Counted from the stretch's first letter, positions 24,408-32,289 are shown. The stretch: 38,735 bases of DNA from Hyphomicrobiaceae bacterium (GCA_020442185.1 JAGRKS010000030.1:10179-48913), one strand, 5' to 3'. Notes: a model not told the origin generated them from the sequence alone. A program made the numbers and translations.

Positions 24408-25763
24408 TTATTCGACAGGAAGGGTGACCGTCGCCAAAAGACCGCCCGTCGGCCTGTTGGCCAGGGTCAACGTACCGCCCAGTTCCTCGACGATATCGGC
24501 GGCAATCGCAAGCCCGAGGCCCGATCCGGGCTGTCGCTGATCGAGACGTTTGCCGCGTGCGGTCAGGACCGCGAGATCGGCTTCGGCCACGCCCGGGCCG
24601 TTGTCGCTGATGCGGACGACGAGGCACCCACCCTCCGTCACGGCCTCGAGGCGGACGCGGCTTTGCGCCCACTTGCGGGCGTTGTCGAGTAGGCCCCCGA
24701 AAATCTCGGCAAGTGCTGTGCGATCTATTCGGAGCATGACCTCGCCTGGCACGTCGATCTCCCAGGCGATGTCTCGTCCGCGCGGCAGGCGTGCGAGGGA
24801 TCTGACGAGTGTCTCGATCACCGGAAGCAGCGGCGTCGGCACGGCGGCCGGTCCGGAATATGTGGTGCGCGCCAGTGCCAGCTCGCGTTCGACGTGACGC
24901 AGCATTGCGCTGGCGTTGTCGTGCAACTCGCGGGCGAGCGACGCTTGACCGCTGCGCTGGAACTCGTCCGCGATGCCGGAGATGGCCGTGATCGGCGTCT
25001 TCAACCCATGCGCCAGATCGGCGGCACGCTGGCGCTTGCGCTCGGCGGCGCGCTCGCGATCTTCGAGAAGTTTGTTCATCTCGTCGACGAGGAGACGCAC
25101 CTCGCTCGGATAGGAGCCGGTCAGCCGTTGGGCAGCGCCCGTGCGCAACTCCGCGAGGTCGGATCGGAGCCGTCGGAATGGCGCAATGCCGACACCGATC
25201 GCAACGGCGAACGCCGCGAGCAGCAGCACGCCGAGTACCAGCAGCATCCAGGCAATCTCTCTCAGGAAGCTCTCGACTGCCGCCATGGTGGCGGCGCGGT
25301 CCTGGGCCACGACGATGCGAACAGCCAGTACCCCGGATTGGGTCTCGACGCGGACCGCGCGCTCGACCGCGACGAGGGGTCGGCCTTGCGGACCTATGAC
25401 GACATGCTCGTGGATTCCGCCGCCGGGATCGTCGACAGGCATGCTGATCTTTTCGTCCCAAAGAGAGCGTGACCGCTCGGCGATAATTCCAGCGGCTTCA
25501 ATTTGCCAGTAGGTGCCGCTGAACGGCTGGGCGTAGAGCGGCTCCGCCGGCCGCCGTGCGAGCGTGATCTTGCCATCGCCGGCGACCGAAAGGCCGGCGA
25601 GAAGCTGGCCCATGTCGGCCTCGAGATCGGCCACCACGCGGCGCTCGACATGATGCTCGAACAGCAGCACCAGTGCCGTGCCTGCCGCCGACAGCGCCAT
25701 GAAGATCGTCAGGAGCGCGGCCGCGACAAGTCGCAGTCGGATCGACCGGCTAGTCTTCTGCAT
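24408..25763 (-). CDS. Sensor histidine kinase of a two-component system (PhoQ-like architecture)
   Basis: 451 residues. TM1 spans about 11-35, a periplasmic sensor domain of about 130 residues follows, and TM2 spans about 169-194. A HAMP-like linker leads to the dimerisation helix, with phospho-accepting H252 in AADLAHGLKTPITAISG. The ATPase domain has the N box LDNARKWAQSRV, G1 SDNGPGV and G2 GSGLGLAIAADIVEELGG. The HGLKTP form of the H box and the organisation resemble PhoQ-type kinases. The stimulus cannot be read from the sequence. It overlaps the response-regulator gene by 14 bp and is third in a PepSY-regulator-kinase operon. Confidence 0.95.
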   Translation of the reverse strand: MQKTSRSIRLRLVAAALLTIFMALSAAGTALVLLFEHHVERRVVADLEADMGQLLAGLSVAGDGKITLARRPAEPLYAQPFSGTYWQIEAAGIIAERSRSLWDEKISMPVDDPGGGIHEHVVIGPQGRPLVAVERAVRVETQSGVLAVRIVVAQDRAATMAAVESFLREIAWMLLVLGVLLLAAFAVAIGVGIAPFRRLRSDLAELRTGAAQRLTGSYPSEVRLLVDEMNKLLEDRERAAERKRQRAADLAHGLKTPITAISGIADEFQRSGQASLARELHDNASAMLRHVERELALARTTYSGPAAVPTPLLPVIETLVRSLARLPRGRDIAWEIDVPGEVMLRIDRTALAEIFGGLLDNARKWAQSRVRLEAVTEGGCLVVRISDNGPGVAEADLAVLTARGKRLDQRQPGSGLGLAIAADIVEELGGTLTLANRPTGGLLATVTLPVE

Positions 25764-26436
25764 CGAGCGCCAGCCGTTCGTCCGCTGGGATGGTGTACCC
25801 GAAGCCGCGTCGCGTTTTGATGAGATCGACGCCGAGTTTGCGGCGGACGCGCGCGATCAGCACTTCGACGGCATTGCTGTCGCGTTCGATGTCCTCGCCA
25901 TAGACGTGCTCGGTCAGCTCGAGTTGCGAGATTACACGGCCACGATGATGCATGAGGTAACTCAGCAAGCGGAATTCGAGCTGCGAAAAATCGATCGCGG
26001 CGCCATCGACGGTCACGGTCATCTGGCGGGTGTCGAGGGTAACGCTGCCAGTGCGCAGTACGCTATCCGCTGAGCCAGCCGCGCGTCGCAAGAGGGCACG
26101 AAGCCGGGCCAGAAGTTCTTCCATCTGGAAGGGTTTCGGCAGGTAGTCGTCGGCACCGGCGTCGATTCCCTCGACGCGTTCCATCCAGCTGCCGCGCGCA
26201 GTCAGGATGAGAACGGGCATGTGGCGGTCCGCACGGCGCCACCGTTTGAGTATTTGCAGACCATCGAGCTGGGGAAGGCCGAGATCGAGAATCACGGCGT
26301 CGAAGTTCTCGCTGTCGCCGCGGAACCATCCGTCCTCGCCGTCGCTCGAACGTTCGACGAGGTAGCCGGCGCCCGTGAGCGCACGCTCGATGCGCTTGGC
26401 GATGCCGTCTTCATCCTCGATAAGTAGCAGCCGCAT
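25750..26436 (-). CDS. OmpR/PhoP-family response regulator
   Basis: 228 residues from the ATG at 26436. The receiver domain has the acidic pair E8/D9, phospho-acceptor D51 (VILDLGLPQLDG), T79 (LILTARGS) and K101 (DDYLPKPFQ). The C-terminal winged helix (about 126-220) contains LDTRQMTVTVDG, FSQLEFRLLSYLMHHRGRV, the recognition helix region DSNAVEVLIARVRRKLG and the wing IKTRRGFGYTI. The frame is open upstream into the PepSY gene, but the start overlaps that gene's stop as TGATG with AGGG just upstream, so translation is coupled. Together with the downstream kinase it forms a complete two-component system. Targets are unknown. Confidence 0.96.
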   Translation of the reverse strand: MRLLLIEDEDGIAKRIERALTGAGYLVERSSDGEDGWFRGDSENFDAVILDLGLPQLDGLQILKRWRRADRHMPVLILTARGSWMERVEGIDAGADDYLPKPFQMEELLARLRALLRRAAGSADSVLRTGSVTLDTRQMTVTVDGAAIDFSQLEFRLLSYLMHHRGRVISQLELTEHVYGEDIERDSNAVEVLIARVRRKLGVDLIKTRRGFGYTIPADERLALDAED

Positions 26437-26801
26437 CACTTGCCCTTGATCTTGACGATGGTCTTGTCGCTGGCGTCGACATAGATCTCGAACAGCCGGT
26501 TTTCCGGGCTGACCAGCTTGATCTCGTACAACCACCGGCCCTTCTTGCGTTCGAGTTCGACGCCGACGATTTCGCCAGGATGCGTGCGTTGCACGTGTTC
26601 GAGAATTTCGCTCAGGGAAACAATCTCGCCCGCCTCGCGCGCGCGCGCCGCGGCCCTGTGATCGACATCGTCGTGATGGTCGTCGTCATGCCCTTCGCGG
26701 CCGTGACGGTCGCGATCGGCATAGGCCGGCGGACGCCAGAAGCCGAGGCCGGCCGCGGCGACAATTCCTGCAATCAACGTTCTGCGGTCGAATGGCATCA
26801 T
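26436..26801 (-). CDS. Secreted PepSY-domain protein with His/Asp-rich segment
   Basis: 121 residues from the ATG at 26801. A signal peptide (about 1-28, MMPFDRRTLIAGIVAAAGLG to AYA) is followed by a strikingly His/Asp-rich stretch (DRHGREGHDDDHHDDVDHRA). A single PepSY domain follows (about 55-121: SLSEILEHVQRTHPGEIVGV, then WLYEIKLVSPENRLFEIYVD). PepSY domains are small periplasmic modules often found beside two-component systems; a peptidase-inhibitor role has been proposed. The His/Asp segment could bind divalent metal, which is inference. It is first in the operon, overlapping the response-regulator start by one base, which suggests a direct link with the kinase sensor domain in the periplasm. 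Confidence 0.9.
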   Translation of the reverse strand: MMPFDRRTLIAGIVAAAGLGFWRPPAYADRDRHGREGHDDDHHDDVDHRAAARAREAGEIVSLSEILEHVQRTHPGEIVGVELERKKGRWLYEIKLVSPENRLFEIYVDASDKTIVKIKGK

Positions 26802-26950
26802 AGTCTCAAGTCCTGGCGCCGGGTCACGACGCCCAGTTTCACTGCCCCCCAACGAACCACTAAAGAACCAGTGTAGCGCGGACAAGCTGACGGCTCGCTT
26901 ACGGAACGCGTTGTCGGCCCGATGACCGGGCTGCGGCGCGTGCTCCCGAC

Positions 26951-26988
26951 AGAAAACGCCGGCCCGCGCTTTCACGCAGACCGGCGTT
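26951..26988 (-). terminator. Terminator of the outer-membrane protein gene
   Basis: On the minus strand AACGCCGG (26981-26988) pairs with CCGGCGTT (26955-26962) around an 18-base loop with further internal pairing, followed by TTCTGTC. The run of Ts at the end of the stem is TTTT. It lies 57 bp past the end of the beta-barrel gene. Confidence 0.65.
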
Positions 26989-27044
26989 CGAAATGGCCGG
27001 AACCACTCACTCCATGACAAATGGCGAAAGCGATAGCGCTTCGT

Positions 27045-27791
27045 CTAGAATTTATAACTGACGCCGACTTTCAGCGTGTCGATTGTCGCGTCGACTTCGG
27101 TCGGGACGGTGAAAAGACCGGGCACCGGTGTGAAGTTGAGCGTGTGCGTATCTTCGCCAAGATCGATATGGGAATATTCCACCCGCACGATCAGATTCCG
27201 CGATATTGCGTGCTCGATGCCGATACCCGCGGTCCAGCCGACATGCGTTTCGCCACCGGAGAGGAAATTGAGCCCTGGCCCGATGAACCCGACGTTGGTT
27301 TGAACATCGCCCCAAGCGACGCCGCCAAGGCCGTAGAACATCGTGTTGCCGGACGTATATCCGAGGCGGCCGACGACCGTTGCAACCCAATCGACGTTAC
27401 GCTGGCATTTGAGCAGGACGAGGCACGTCGTTTCGCCTTCGATATCGGTCCCCGAGAAGGTGCCCTCGATACCGATCACGGTTTTTCCCATCTGGTAATT
27501 GTAACCGATGTGGCCGCCATAGATGCCGCCGTTCATCGTGTAGTCGGTTGCGGTCAGCGCGGCTATCGCGGGTCCGAAAGCCGTCACTGCGCCTTCCGTA
27601 TTCCCAGTCGCGAGGCCCGCGTGGCCACCGATGTAGAAGCCCGTCCAGGAGAATGCTGGCTCGTATGGAGCGTCCTTGATCGATCCCCTGTCGTCCGGGA
27701 CCCAAAGATCAGCGGCAAGCGCCGGCGTTGTTAGTGCCATGCCGGCCATGGCGATGATTGCGATGAATTTACGGGATGCATGCGTGGACAT
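27045..27791 (-). CDS. Outer-membrane beta-barrel protein (Omp25/31-like porin family)
   Basis: 248 residues from the ATG at 27791, which has GGGGAGG 7 bases upstream. A signal peptide ends TTPALA before ADLWVPDD. The barrel starts with FSWTGFYIGGHAGLATGNTE, the form common in Hyphomicrobiales surface proteins. Alternating strands (GGIYGGHIGYNYQMGKTVIG, VGRLGYTSGNTMFYGLGGVA, WTAGIGIEHAISRNLIVRVE) run to the terminal VGVSYKF, whose final phenylalanine is the outer-membrane insertion signal. Eight strands are expected. A Cys pair in TTCLVLLKCQ could form a disulfide in a loop. It lies upstream of the PepSY operon on the same strand but is separated from it by a terminator. Confidence 0.93.
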   Translation of the reverse strand: MSTHASRKFIAIIAMAGMALTTPALAADLWVPDDRGSIKDAPYEPAFSWTGFYIGGHAGLATGNTEGAVTAFGPAIAALTATDYTMNGGIYGGHIGYNYQMGKTVIGIEGTFSGTDIEGETTCLVLLKCQRNVDWVATVVGRLGYTSGNTMFYGLGGVAWGDVQTNVGFIGPGLNFLSGGETHVGWTAGIGIEHAISRNLIVRVEYSHIDLGEDTHTLNFTPVPGLFTVPTEVDATIDTLKVGVSYKF

Positions 27792-28146
27792 TGCCAAACC
27801 TCCCCTCGAAAACAAAAGTGGTCGTATGAAGTCTCCAAACTCTGAATTCCTCGGATAAATTGCCTATGCAATTACCGGATGCCTCTTGTATAGGCACATC
27901 TTCGGAGATAGAGCGTCACTGCGAAGCAACAGTTGTTACGCATTCAGGTGAAATAAATCGTCAGTTCAGCGAGTTAACGTGAACGGCATTTCGGCACTTC
28001 ATTGAAAATGCAATGCGAATCGCGGCCGCTTTTGATCCGCTGTGTGATTAATTGGAAAAGGAAATTTCAGAACTGTGTCGCGGACGTCCGATTGATCTTT
28101 GTGCGCAAATTCTGCCGGTCCTTGCACATCAGCGGGATCCGCTGGG
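27792..28146. other. AT-richer intergenic region upstream of the outer-membrane protein gene
   Basis: 355 bp, clearly richer in A and T than the surroundings, with no supported gene. It must hold the promoter and leader of the beta-barrel gene on the minus strand. An imperfectly spaced inverted repeat TGCCTAT (27861-27867) / ATAGGCA (27890-27896) could form a leader hairpin. Confidence 0.55.
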
Positions 28147-28902
28147 CTACCACGTATCCGGCGTCAGCCAGAGCACGGCCCAGCCTTTATCCGCCTCGAG
28201 CACGCGAACGAGGTTCCGACTGGTGTCGAAAGAGTCCGCAAGCGGAAACGCCGCGAGGATTGCAGCATCCTGTTCCGCGCGTCCGGGCGGGCACGGTTGG
28301 ATTTCGGCGCGTGTGGCGTCGATCTGGATGCGCACCTTGTCGGGGTCGGCGATCGTGTAAGTACCCGCGAATGCGGTGCAGCCGGTCGATCCTTCGATCC
28401 GCCCATCGGCGAATGTGACGTGGGTGCCCGATCCCGCCGGAACACTGTGGAGGCCGTTGTCCTTCAAATAGGAAACGATCTTGTGCCGCGGACCGACGAG
28501 CGTCGCATCGGGTGCTGCGTCGAGCATCGCCAGCTGATTGTCCTTGGCATCGAGGAGTTCGAGTTTGTTCCCAGCGACGGTGTAGCGGCGCGTGGCTTTC
28601 ATGGCTTCGAGAAAAGCTCGTTCGCGCTCGGCGGCGACGCCGCTGCATGCCCGTCGCGTCATCCGACCGACCTCGAGTGCGATAGCCCCGTCGTCCCCTT
28701 TTGCATAGGTTCCGCCGAAGTGGTTGCAGGCGGTCGAGCCCGAAATCTGGCCGTCGCCGAAGCTGATGTCGCCGGCTGGGTCCGCTGGCATGCCAGCAAG
28801 TGTCGTTATCCGCCACCGCTGTTCGAGCGGCCCGGCTTCGGCATTGGGCAGGGTTGGCGACAAGGCGATAATGACCAGCAGAAGGAGGGATGGAGCGCGC
28901 AT
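28147..28902 (-). CDS. Exported protein with two META/HslJ-like domains
   Basis: 251 residues from the ATG at 28902; an ATG six codons earlier (28920) is possible. The signal peptide is MRAPSLLLLVIIALSPTLPN to AEA. The first META domain (about 28-130) has RWRITTLAGMPADP, FGDGQISGSTACNHFGGTY and RMTRRACSGVAAERERAFLE. The second (about 133-245) has RHKIVSYLKDNGLHSVP, FADGRIEGSTGCTAFAGTYT and the matching IQPCPPGRAEQDAAILAAF. Thus each half carries the same GS(T)(A/G)C..F.G.Y core and a second cysteine, which may form a disulfide in each domain. HslJ-type proteins are linked to novobiocin resistance and heat shock in E. coli; here the role is unknown. It is divergent from sdhB. Confidence 0.88.
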   Translation of the reverse strand: MRAPSLLLLVIIALSPTLPNAEAGPLEQRWRITTLAGMPADPAGDISFGDGQISGSTACNHFGGTYAKGDDGAIALEVGRMTRRACSGVAAERERAFLEAMKATRRYTVAGNKLELLDAKDNQLAMLDAAPDATLVGPRHKIVSYLKDNGLHSVPAGSGTHVTFADGRIEGSTGCTAFAGTYTIADPDKVRIQIDATRAEIQPCPPGRAEQDAAILAAFPLADSFDTSRNLVRVLEADKGWAVLWLTPDTW

Positions 28903-29109
28903 GGGGCTTGGTTCCAGCATGGGACGTTTGGCGGATCGCCGTTGCCGGTGACCGCGAGATGCCGACTTGAACGCCGGATTGACGGCGGATGCCCGTATGG
29001 TCCGGTCCGGCATTTGATGCGTTGGTAGCGTTGACACTTTCACGGCGAGGGGGCAAGTCAGTTGCAGTGCAGCGGGGCGCCGCCCCGGCAAACGAAACGG
29101 ACGACGCGC

Positions 29110-29889
29110 ATGGTCCAACTGACGCTTCCGAAGAATTCGACGATCCAGAAGGGCAAGACCTGGAACGAAAAGGGACGCTCCGGCCATTGGAAGGAATTCC
29201 GCATCTACCGGTGGAGCCCCGACGACACGCAGAACCCGAGGCTCGACACCTATTTCATCAACCGCGATGAATGCGGCCCGATGGTTCTCGATGCCCTCAT
29301 CAAGATCAAGAACGAAATCGACCCGTCGCTGACGTTCCGGCGCTCGTGCCGCGAGGGCATATGCGGCTCGTGCTCGATGAACATCGACGGCACCAACACG
29401 CTCGCCTGCCTGAAGGCGATCGACGACGTTTCGGGAGCCGTGAAGGTCTATCCATTGCCGCACATGCAGGTCATCAAGGATCTGGTGCCCGACCTGACGA
29501 ACTTCTACGCGCAGCACCGCTCGATCGAGCCGTGGCTCAAGACCGATACGCCGTCACCGCCCAAGGAGTGGAAGCAGTCGCGCGAGGATCGCGAACAGCT
29601 CGACGGGCTCTACGAGTGCATTTTGTGCGCCTGCTGTTCGGCGTCCTGCCCGAGCTATTGGTGGAACGCGGATCGCTATCTCGGTCCGGCGATCCTGCTG
29701 CAGGCCTATCGCTGGGTCATCGACAGCCGTGACGAGGCGACCGGTGACCGCCTCGACAATCTCGAAGACCCGTTTCGCCTCTATCGCTGCCACACCATCA
29801 TGAATTGCGCGAAGGCGTGCCCGAAGGGGCTGTCTCCGGCCAAGGCGATCGCGGAGTTGAAGAAGCTGATGGTGCAACGCCGGGTTTAA
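29110..29889 (+). CDS. sdhB: Succinate dehydrogenase iron-sulfur subunit
   Basis: 259 residues. It passes electrons from the flavoprotein SdhA to the quinone site of complex II in the TCA cycle and respiratory chain. The 2Fe-2S ligands are C80, C85, C88 and C100 ([15 protein letters not shown]). The 4Fe-4S/3Fe-4S ligands lie in [14 protein letters not shown] (C170, C173, C176, C180) and [14 protein letters not shown] (C227, C233, C237). [15 protein letters not shown] and the [15 protein letters not shown] stretch are typical. The ATG at 29110 gives the normal start [10 protein letters not shown]. The frame extends 16 codons upstream without similarity. No sdhC, sdhD or sdhA is next to it: upstream is a divergent META gene and downstream a terminator. 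Confidence 0.97.
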   Translation: MVQLTLPKNSTIQKGKTWNEKGRSGHWKEFRIYRWSPDDTQNPRLDTYFINRDECGPMVLDALIKIKNEIDPSLTFRRSCREGICGSCSMNIDGTNTLACLKAIDDVSGAVKVYPLPHMQVIKDLVPDLTNFYAQHRSIEPWLKTDTPSPPKEWKQSREDREQLDGLYECILCACCSASCPSYWWNADRYLGPAILLQAYRWVIDSRDEATGDRLDNLEDPFRLYRCHTIMNCAKACPKGLSPAKAIAELKKLMVQRRV

Positions 29890-29925
29890 CGGCGGCCGGC
29901 GCCGCGGCGCACCGCAGGCAACACA

Positions 29926-29964
29926 TGCAAGGGCGGCCGTCTCAGTTGGGACGGCCGCCTTTGC
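29926..29964 (+). terminator. Rho-independent terminator after sdhB
   Basis: Core stem GGCGGCCGT (29932-29940) with ACGGCCGCC (29951-29959), loop CTCAGTTGGG, then TTTGCTGTTTTGG. The outer bases GCAAG/CTTTGC can extend the pairing. It lies 37 bp past the sdhB stop. Confidence 0.85.
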
Positions 29965-30003
29965 TGTTTTGGGGTGCTGGCCGTCGCTTCCCCGTCGTTC
30001 GCC

Positions 30004-30068
30004 CTGGCGCTGTGTTCTGGCGCCGTGTCCTGGCGCTGCGTCCTGGCGCCATGTCCTGGCGGCGGTCC
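30004..30068. repeat. Tandem repeat, 13-bp unit, five copies
   Basis: The units share CTGGCGCNNNGTC: 30004-30016, 30017-30029, 30030-30042, 30043-30055 and a more degenerate 30056-30068. Units alternate between CTGGCGCT and CTGGCGCC starts. The array is intergenic, between the sdhB terminator and the end of the rhodanese gene. Confidence 0.88.
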
Positions 30069-30161
30069 ATCAGGGTTGCCAAGCTGGTGACGTGCGCGCG
30101 GGTGGGGCCATGATGCATCCGTCGAGGCACTGACCTCGAGCCGACGCCTGAGCGCCGCCGG

Positions 30162-30542
30162 TCAGGTGTCGCGCTTGTCGATCGGGCCGCCGGTCGCGGG
30201 ATTGGTCGCGACGTAGGGAAGTTTCGCTTTGCGCCACGCCATGAAGCCGCCAGCCATATGGCGGACGACGGGAAAACCCGCTGCGAGGCATTTCTCCGCG
30301 ACCATCTTCGACCGGATTCCGGAGCCGCAGTGGAAGATCATGACCTTGTCGGTTTCACGCGGCAGCTTGTCGGGGTCGAGAAAGGCCATCGGCAGATTGA
30401 GCGCGCCGCGCACGTGCTCGTAGGCGTATTCCATGGGGGTGCGGACGTCGATGAGCATCGCCTTGCCCTCGTCATAGAGTTCGGCAACGTCGAGAGCGCC
30501 GAGTTCTTCGATTCCGGTCGTTGGATCGTCAGCCATGAACAC
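30162..30542 (-). CDS. Single-domain rhodanese-like protein
   Basis: 126 residues from a GTG at 30542, favoured by AAGGAG 5 bases upstream; an ATG two codons later (30536) is the alternative. Rhodaneses carry sulfane sulfur as a cysteine persulfide. The active-site loop is C72 in FHCGSGIRS, followed by the helix KMVAEKCLAAGFPVV and the closing HMAGGFMAWRKAKLP. The N-terminal part has VAELYDEGKAMLIDVRTPME and GALNLPM, both standard. No signal peptide, so it is cytoplasmic. The partner sulfur pathway cannot be told from the neighbours. Confidence 0.94.
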   Translation of the reverse strand: MFMADDPTTGIEELGALDVAELYDEGKAMLIDVRTPMEYAYEHVRGALNLPMAFLDPDKLPRETDKVMIFHCGSGIRSKMVAEKCLAAGFPVVRHMAGGFMAWRKAKLPYVATNPATGGPIDKRDT

Positions 30543-30908
30543 CTGGTCTCCTTGTTCTGAGAATTGCCGGTCAGCGGCGATGGGCGGAGGCAGATGTCGA
30601 GGCCGCCACCGCGAGCACCTCGTGCGATCGGCCCGATCGTCTGACGGCAGGAGGGGCCAGAGTGTCGCTTTCGCTCCGGGCCAACAAGGGGCTGCGGCGA
30701 AGCGCGGCAGGTGCCATTGGATAGGCGGCTTCAGGTAGGCGGGCCGGGCCTGTCACGCTCGGCGCTCGCTGCCGCACCCGAAAGCTGCCACCCCAAAAAG
30801 CAAGACCGGTGGCGCTTCACGCTGCCACCGGTCTTGAGATGTGAAGTAGCGTCGAACCGCGGGTCACGCCCCAGGTGCCCAGCCGGGGGCGTAGAACCCA
30901 GCCGGTCG
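30543..30908. other. Intergenic region between the rhodanese and H1-like histone genes
   Basis: 366 bp with no supported gene. It contains the strong terminator of the H1-like gene (30796-30836) and should carry the rhodanese promoter on the minus strand. Confidence 0.6.
30796..30836 (-). terminator. Rho-independent terminator of the H1-like histone gene
   Basis: A perfect 13-bp stem, CAAGACCGGTGGC (30801-30813) with GCCACCGGTCTTG (30824-30836), loop of 10. Read on the minus strand it runs into CTTTTTGGGG. It lies about 70 bp past the stop codon. Confidence 0.9.
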
Positions 30909-31142
30909 TCAGGCCGCCTTCTTCTTGCGCGGTGCAGCTGCCTTCTTGGCAGGAGTCTTCTTCTTCGCAGCCGGCTTCACGGCGGCCTTGCGCACGGTCG
31001 CCTTGCGCGCGGTAGCGGCCTTCTTCTTGGCGGGCGCCTTGCGCGCCGTCGTCTTCGCGGCGGCTTTCACCTTCGCCTTTGCCGGAGCCTTCTTCTTGGC
31101 AGCCGGCTTCTTCGCAGCAGCCTTCGTTGCAGTCTTAGCCAT
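30909..31142 (-). CDS. H1-like Lys/Ala-rich nucleoid protein
   Basis: 77 residues from the ATG at 31142, which has GGGAGAGAG a few bases upstream. Nearly the whole protein consists of Lys, Ala, Pro, Arg, Thr and Val in KKA, KKP and AKK-type repeats (MAKTATKAAAKKPAAKKK, later ATARKATVRKAAVKPAAKKK). This matches the C-terminal tail of histone H1 and the H1-like proteins of some proteobacteria, which bind DNA and affect chromosome compaction and expression. There is no globular domain. The frame extends 25 codons further upstream, but that part is unlike the protein and lies before the ribosome-binding site. The repetitive sequence makes indels between strains likely. Confidence 0.9.
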   Translation of the reverse strand: MAKTATKAAAKKPAAKKKAPAKAKVKAAAKTTARKAPAKKKAATARKATVRKAAVKPAAKKKTPAKKAAAPRKKKAA

Positions 31143-31782
31143 GTCTCTCTCTCCCTTAATGACTCGAATCAGTTCGAGTAAAAAAATCATGTGCAAGTTC
31201 GAGGATTTTGTTGACACCGAATTTCACAAACACTGCGATTTTTTATCCGCAACGGCATGAGTGTTGCGCACGCGCACCGTTTTTGCGTTGTTTTCAACAT
31301 CGTCAGACGCTTTCCGCAGATCACTTGGCAAGTTGCGAAACGAATTTGAATTGCGCGACGTGGTTACGCGACGTCGGATTCGATGGCGGGATTCGAAAAG
31401 CGAAGGTCATCGACAACCGCAATGCCGACCGAAATTCTGTTTGGCGGCAGCGATGCGACGCAAACAATTCGAGCAGCGAAATTCTGTTGTCGATGGTCGA
31501 CGGTGCGATGAGCGAGGTCGATGTTGGCGTCGACAGGGCGATTGCGATTCCAGTGCGCTGGCATCCAAGACCGCAAAAAAATAACCGGCAGCACCATGCG
31601 TCAGGCCGCGTAAAACGGAATTGAGCTCTCTCGGAGCACGCAGGAATACCGGGTTCGGCCCACTTTCCGTCACACGGCTGACACGTCCTGAATGTTAATC
31701 GCGGCGCAGCGGTTCGGGTGGGTGCGTTCGCCGATGCTGAGATACGGAACAAGTCAGATCCGAACATTGAATTGGATAGACG
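31143..31782. other. 640-bp intergenic region between the H1-like and ArsC-like genes
   Basis: The longest gap in the window. Several open frames cross it on both strands, but none has a plausible protein or ribosome-binding site. It is less GC-rich than the flanks and has a 12-bp direct repeat CGAAATTCTGTT (31430-31441 and 31477-31488, approximate ends) and many short GCGA/CGAT motifs. It must hold the divergent promoters of both neighbours. I see no terminator-like hairpin and no known RNA. Confidence 0.5.
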
Positions 31783-32289
31783 ATGCGAAACATTCTGGTT
31801 CTGTGCGAAAACAATGCCGGCCTCTCGATCATGATCGAGGCGGCAATCAACGCGAAAGGTGGGCTCGGCTGGAACGCGGCAAGTGCGGGACACCGCGTGG
31901 CTCCGCAATTCAATCGCTATGCAATATTGGCCATGCGCGAGGCCGGATTGCCGATGCCGAAACATATGGCGCCGCGCGGTTGGCATCATTTCGCGACGGC
32001 GGCAAGTCCGCGCTTCGATATCGTCCTGACGCTTTCCGAGAACATCGCGTGGGAAGAGATGCCGGATTGGCCGGGTGCACCGCGTCTGCTGCATTGGGCG
32101 CTGCCGGATCCGCTGGCCGTGCCGGCGACGGCGGACGAGCGGCTCGAGACCTTCAAGATCGTTCTCGAATTGGCCGGTGCAAAGGTCGAGACGCTTCTCG
32201 AAGACGAGCACCGTGCGGAGCGGCTGCTGCGGCAGGCGAACGACAATGTCGCGGGTAACGGCGGCTCATCGCGGCGCTACGGCACCTGA
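31783..32289 (+). CDS. ArsC-like (low-molecular-weight phosphatase fold) protein lacking key catalytic residues
   Basis: 168 residues. The layout is that of thioredoxin-type arsenate reductases and LMW protein-tyrosine phosphatases: N-terminal strand and P-loop NILVLCENNAGLSIMIEAAI, then WNAASAGHRVAPQFN, WHHFATAASPRFDIVLTL, and the general-acid aspartate region LLHWALPDPLAVP. The nucleophile C8 is kept, but the invariant P-loop arginine (C-x5-R-S) is Leu14. The two redox cysteines of ArsC (VCD...CP) are replaced by Ser and Met (TLSENIAWEEMP). Phosphatase or arsenate reductase activity is therefore unlikely. The ATG at 31783 follows GGATAGACG. No arsenic genes are nearby. It may be a binding or regulatory protein. 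Confidence 0.82.
   Translation: MRNILVLCENNAGLSIMIEAAINAKGGLGWNAASAGHRVAPQFNRYAILAMREAGLPMPKHMAPRGWHHFATAASPRFDIVLTLSENIAWEEMPDWPGAPRLLHWALPDPLAVPATADERLETFKIVLELAGAKVETLLEDEHRAERLLRQANDNVAGNGGSSRRYGT

Noticed and set aside
28903..29517. Upstream extension of the META-protein frame into sdhB
   Set aside because: It is antisense to sdhB, and a proper signal peptide starts at 28902.
30004..30068. CRISPR array
   Set aside because: Units are contiguous 13-bp repeats without spacers, and there are no cas genes.
31321..32211. Minus-strand frame of 296 codons across the gap and the ArsC-like gene
   Set aside because: Half of it is antisense to a recognisable gene and the rest has no coding character.
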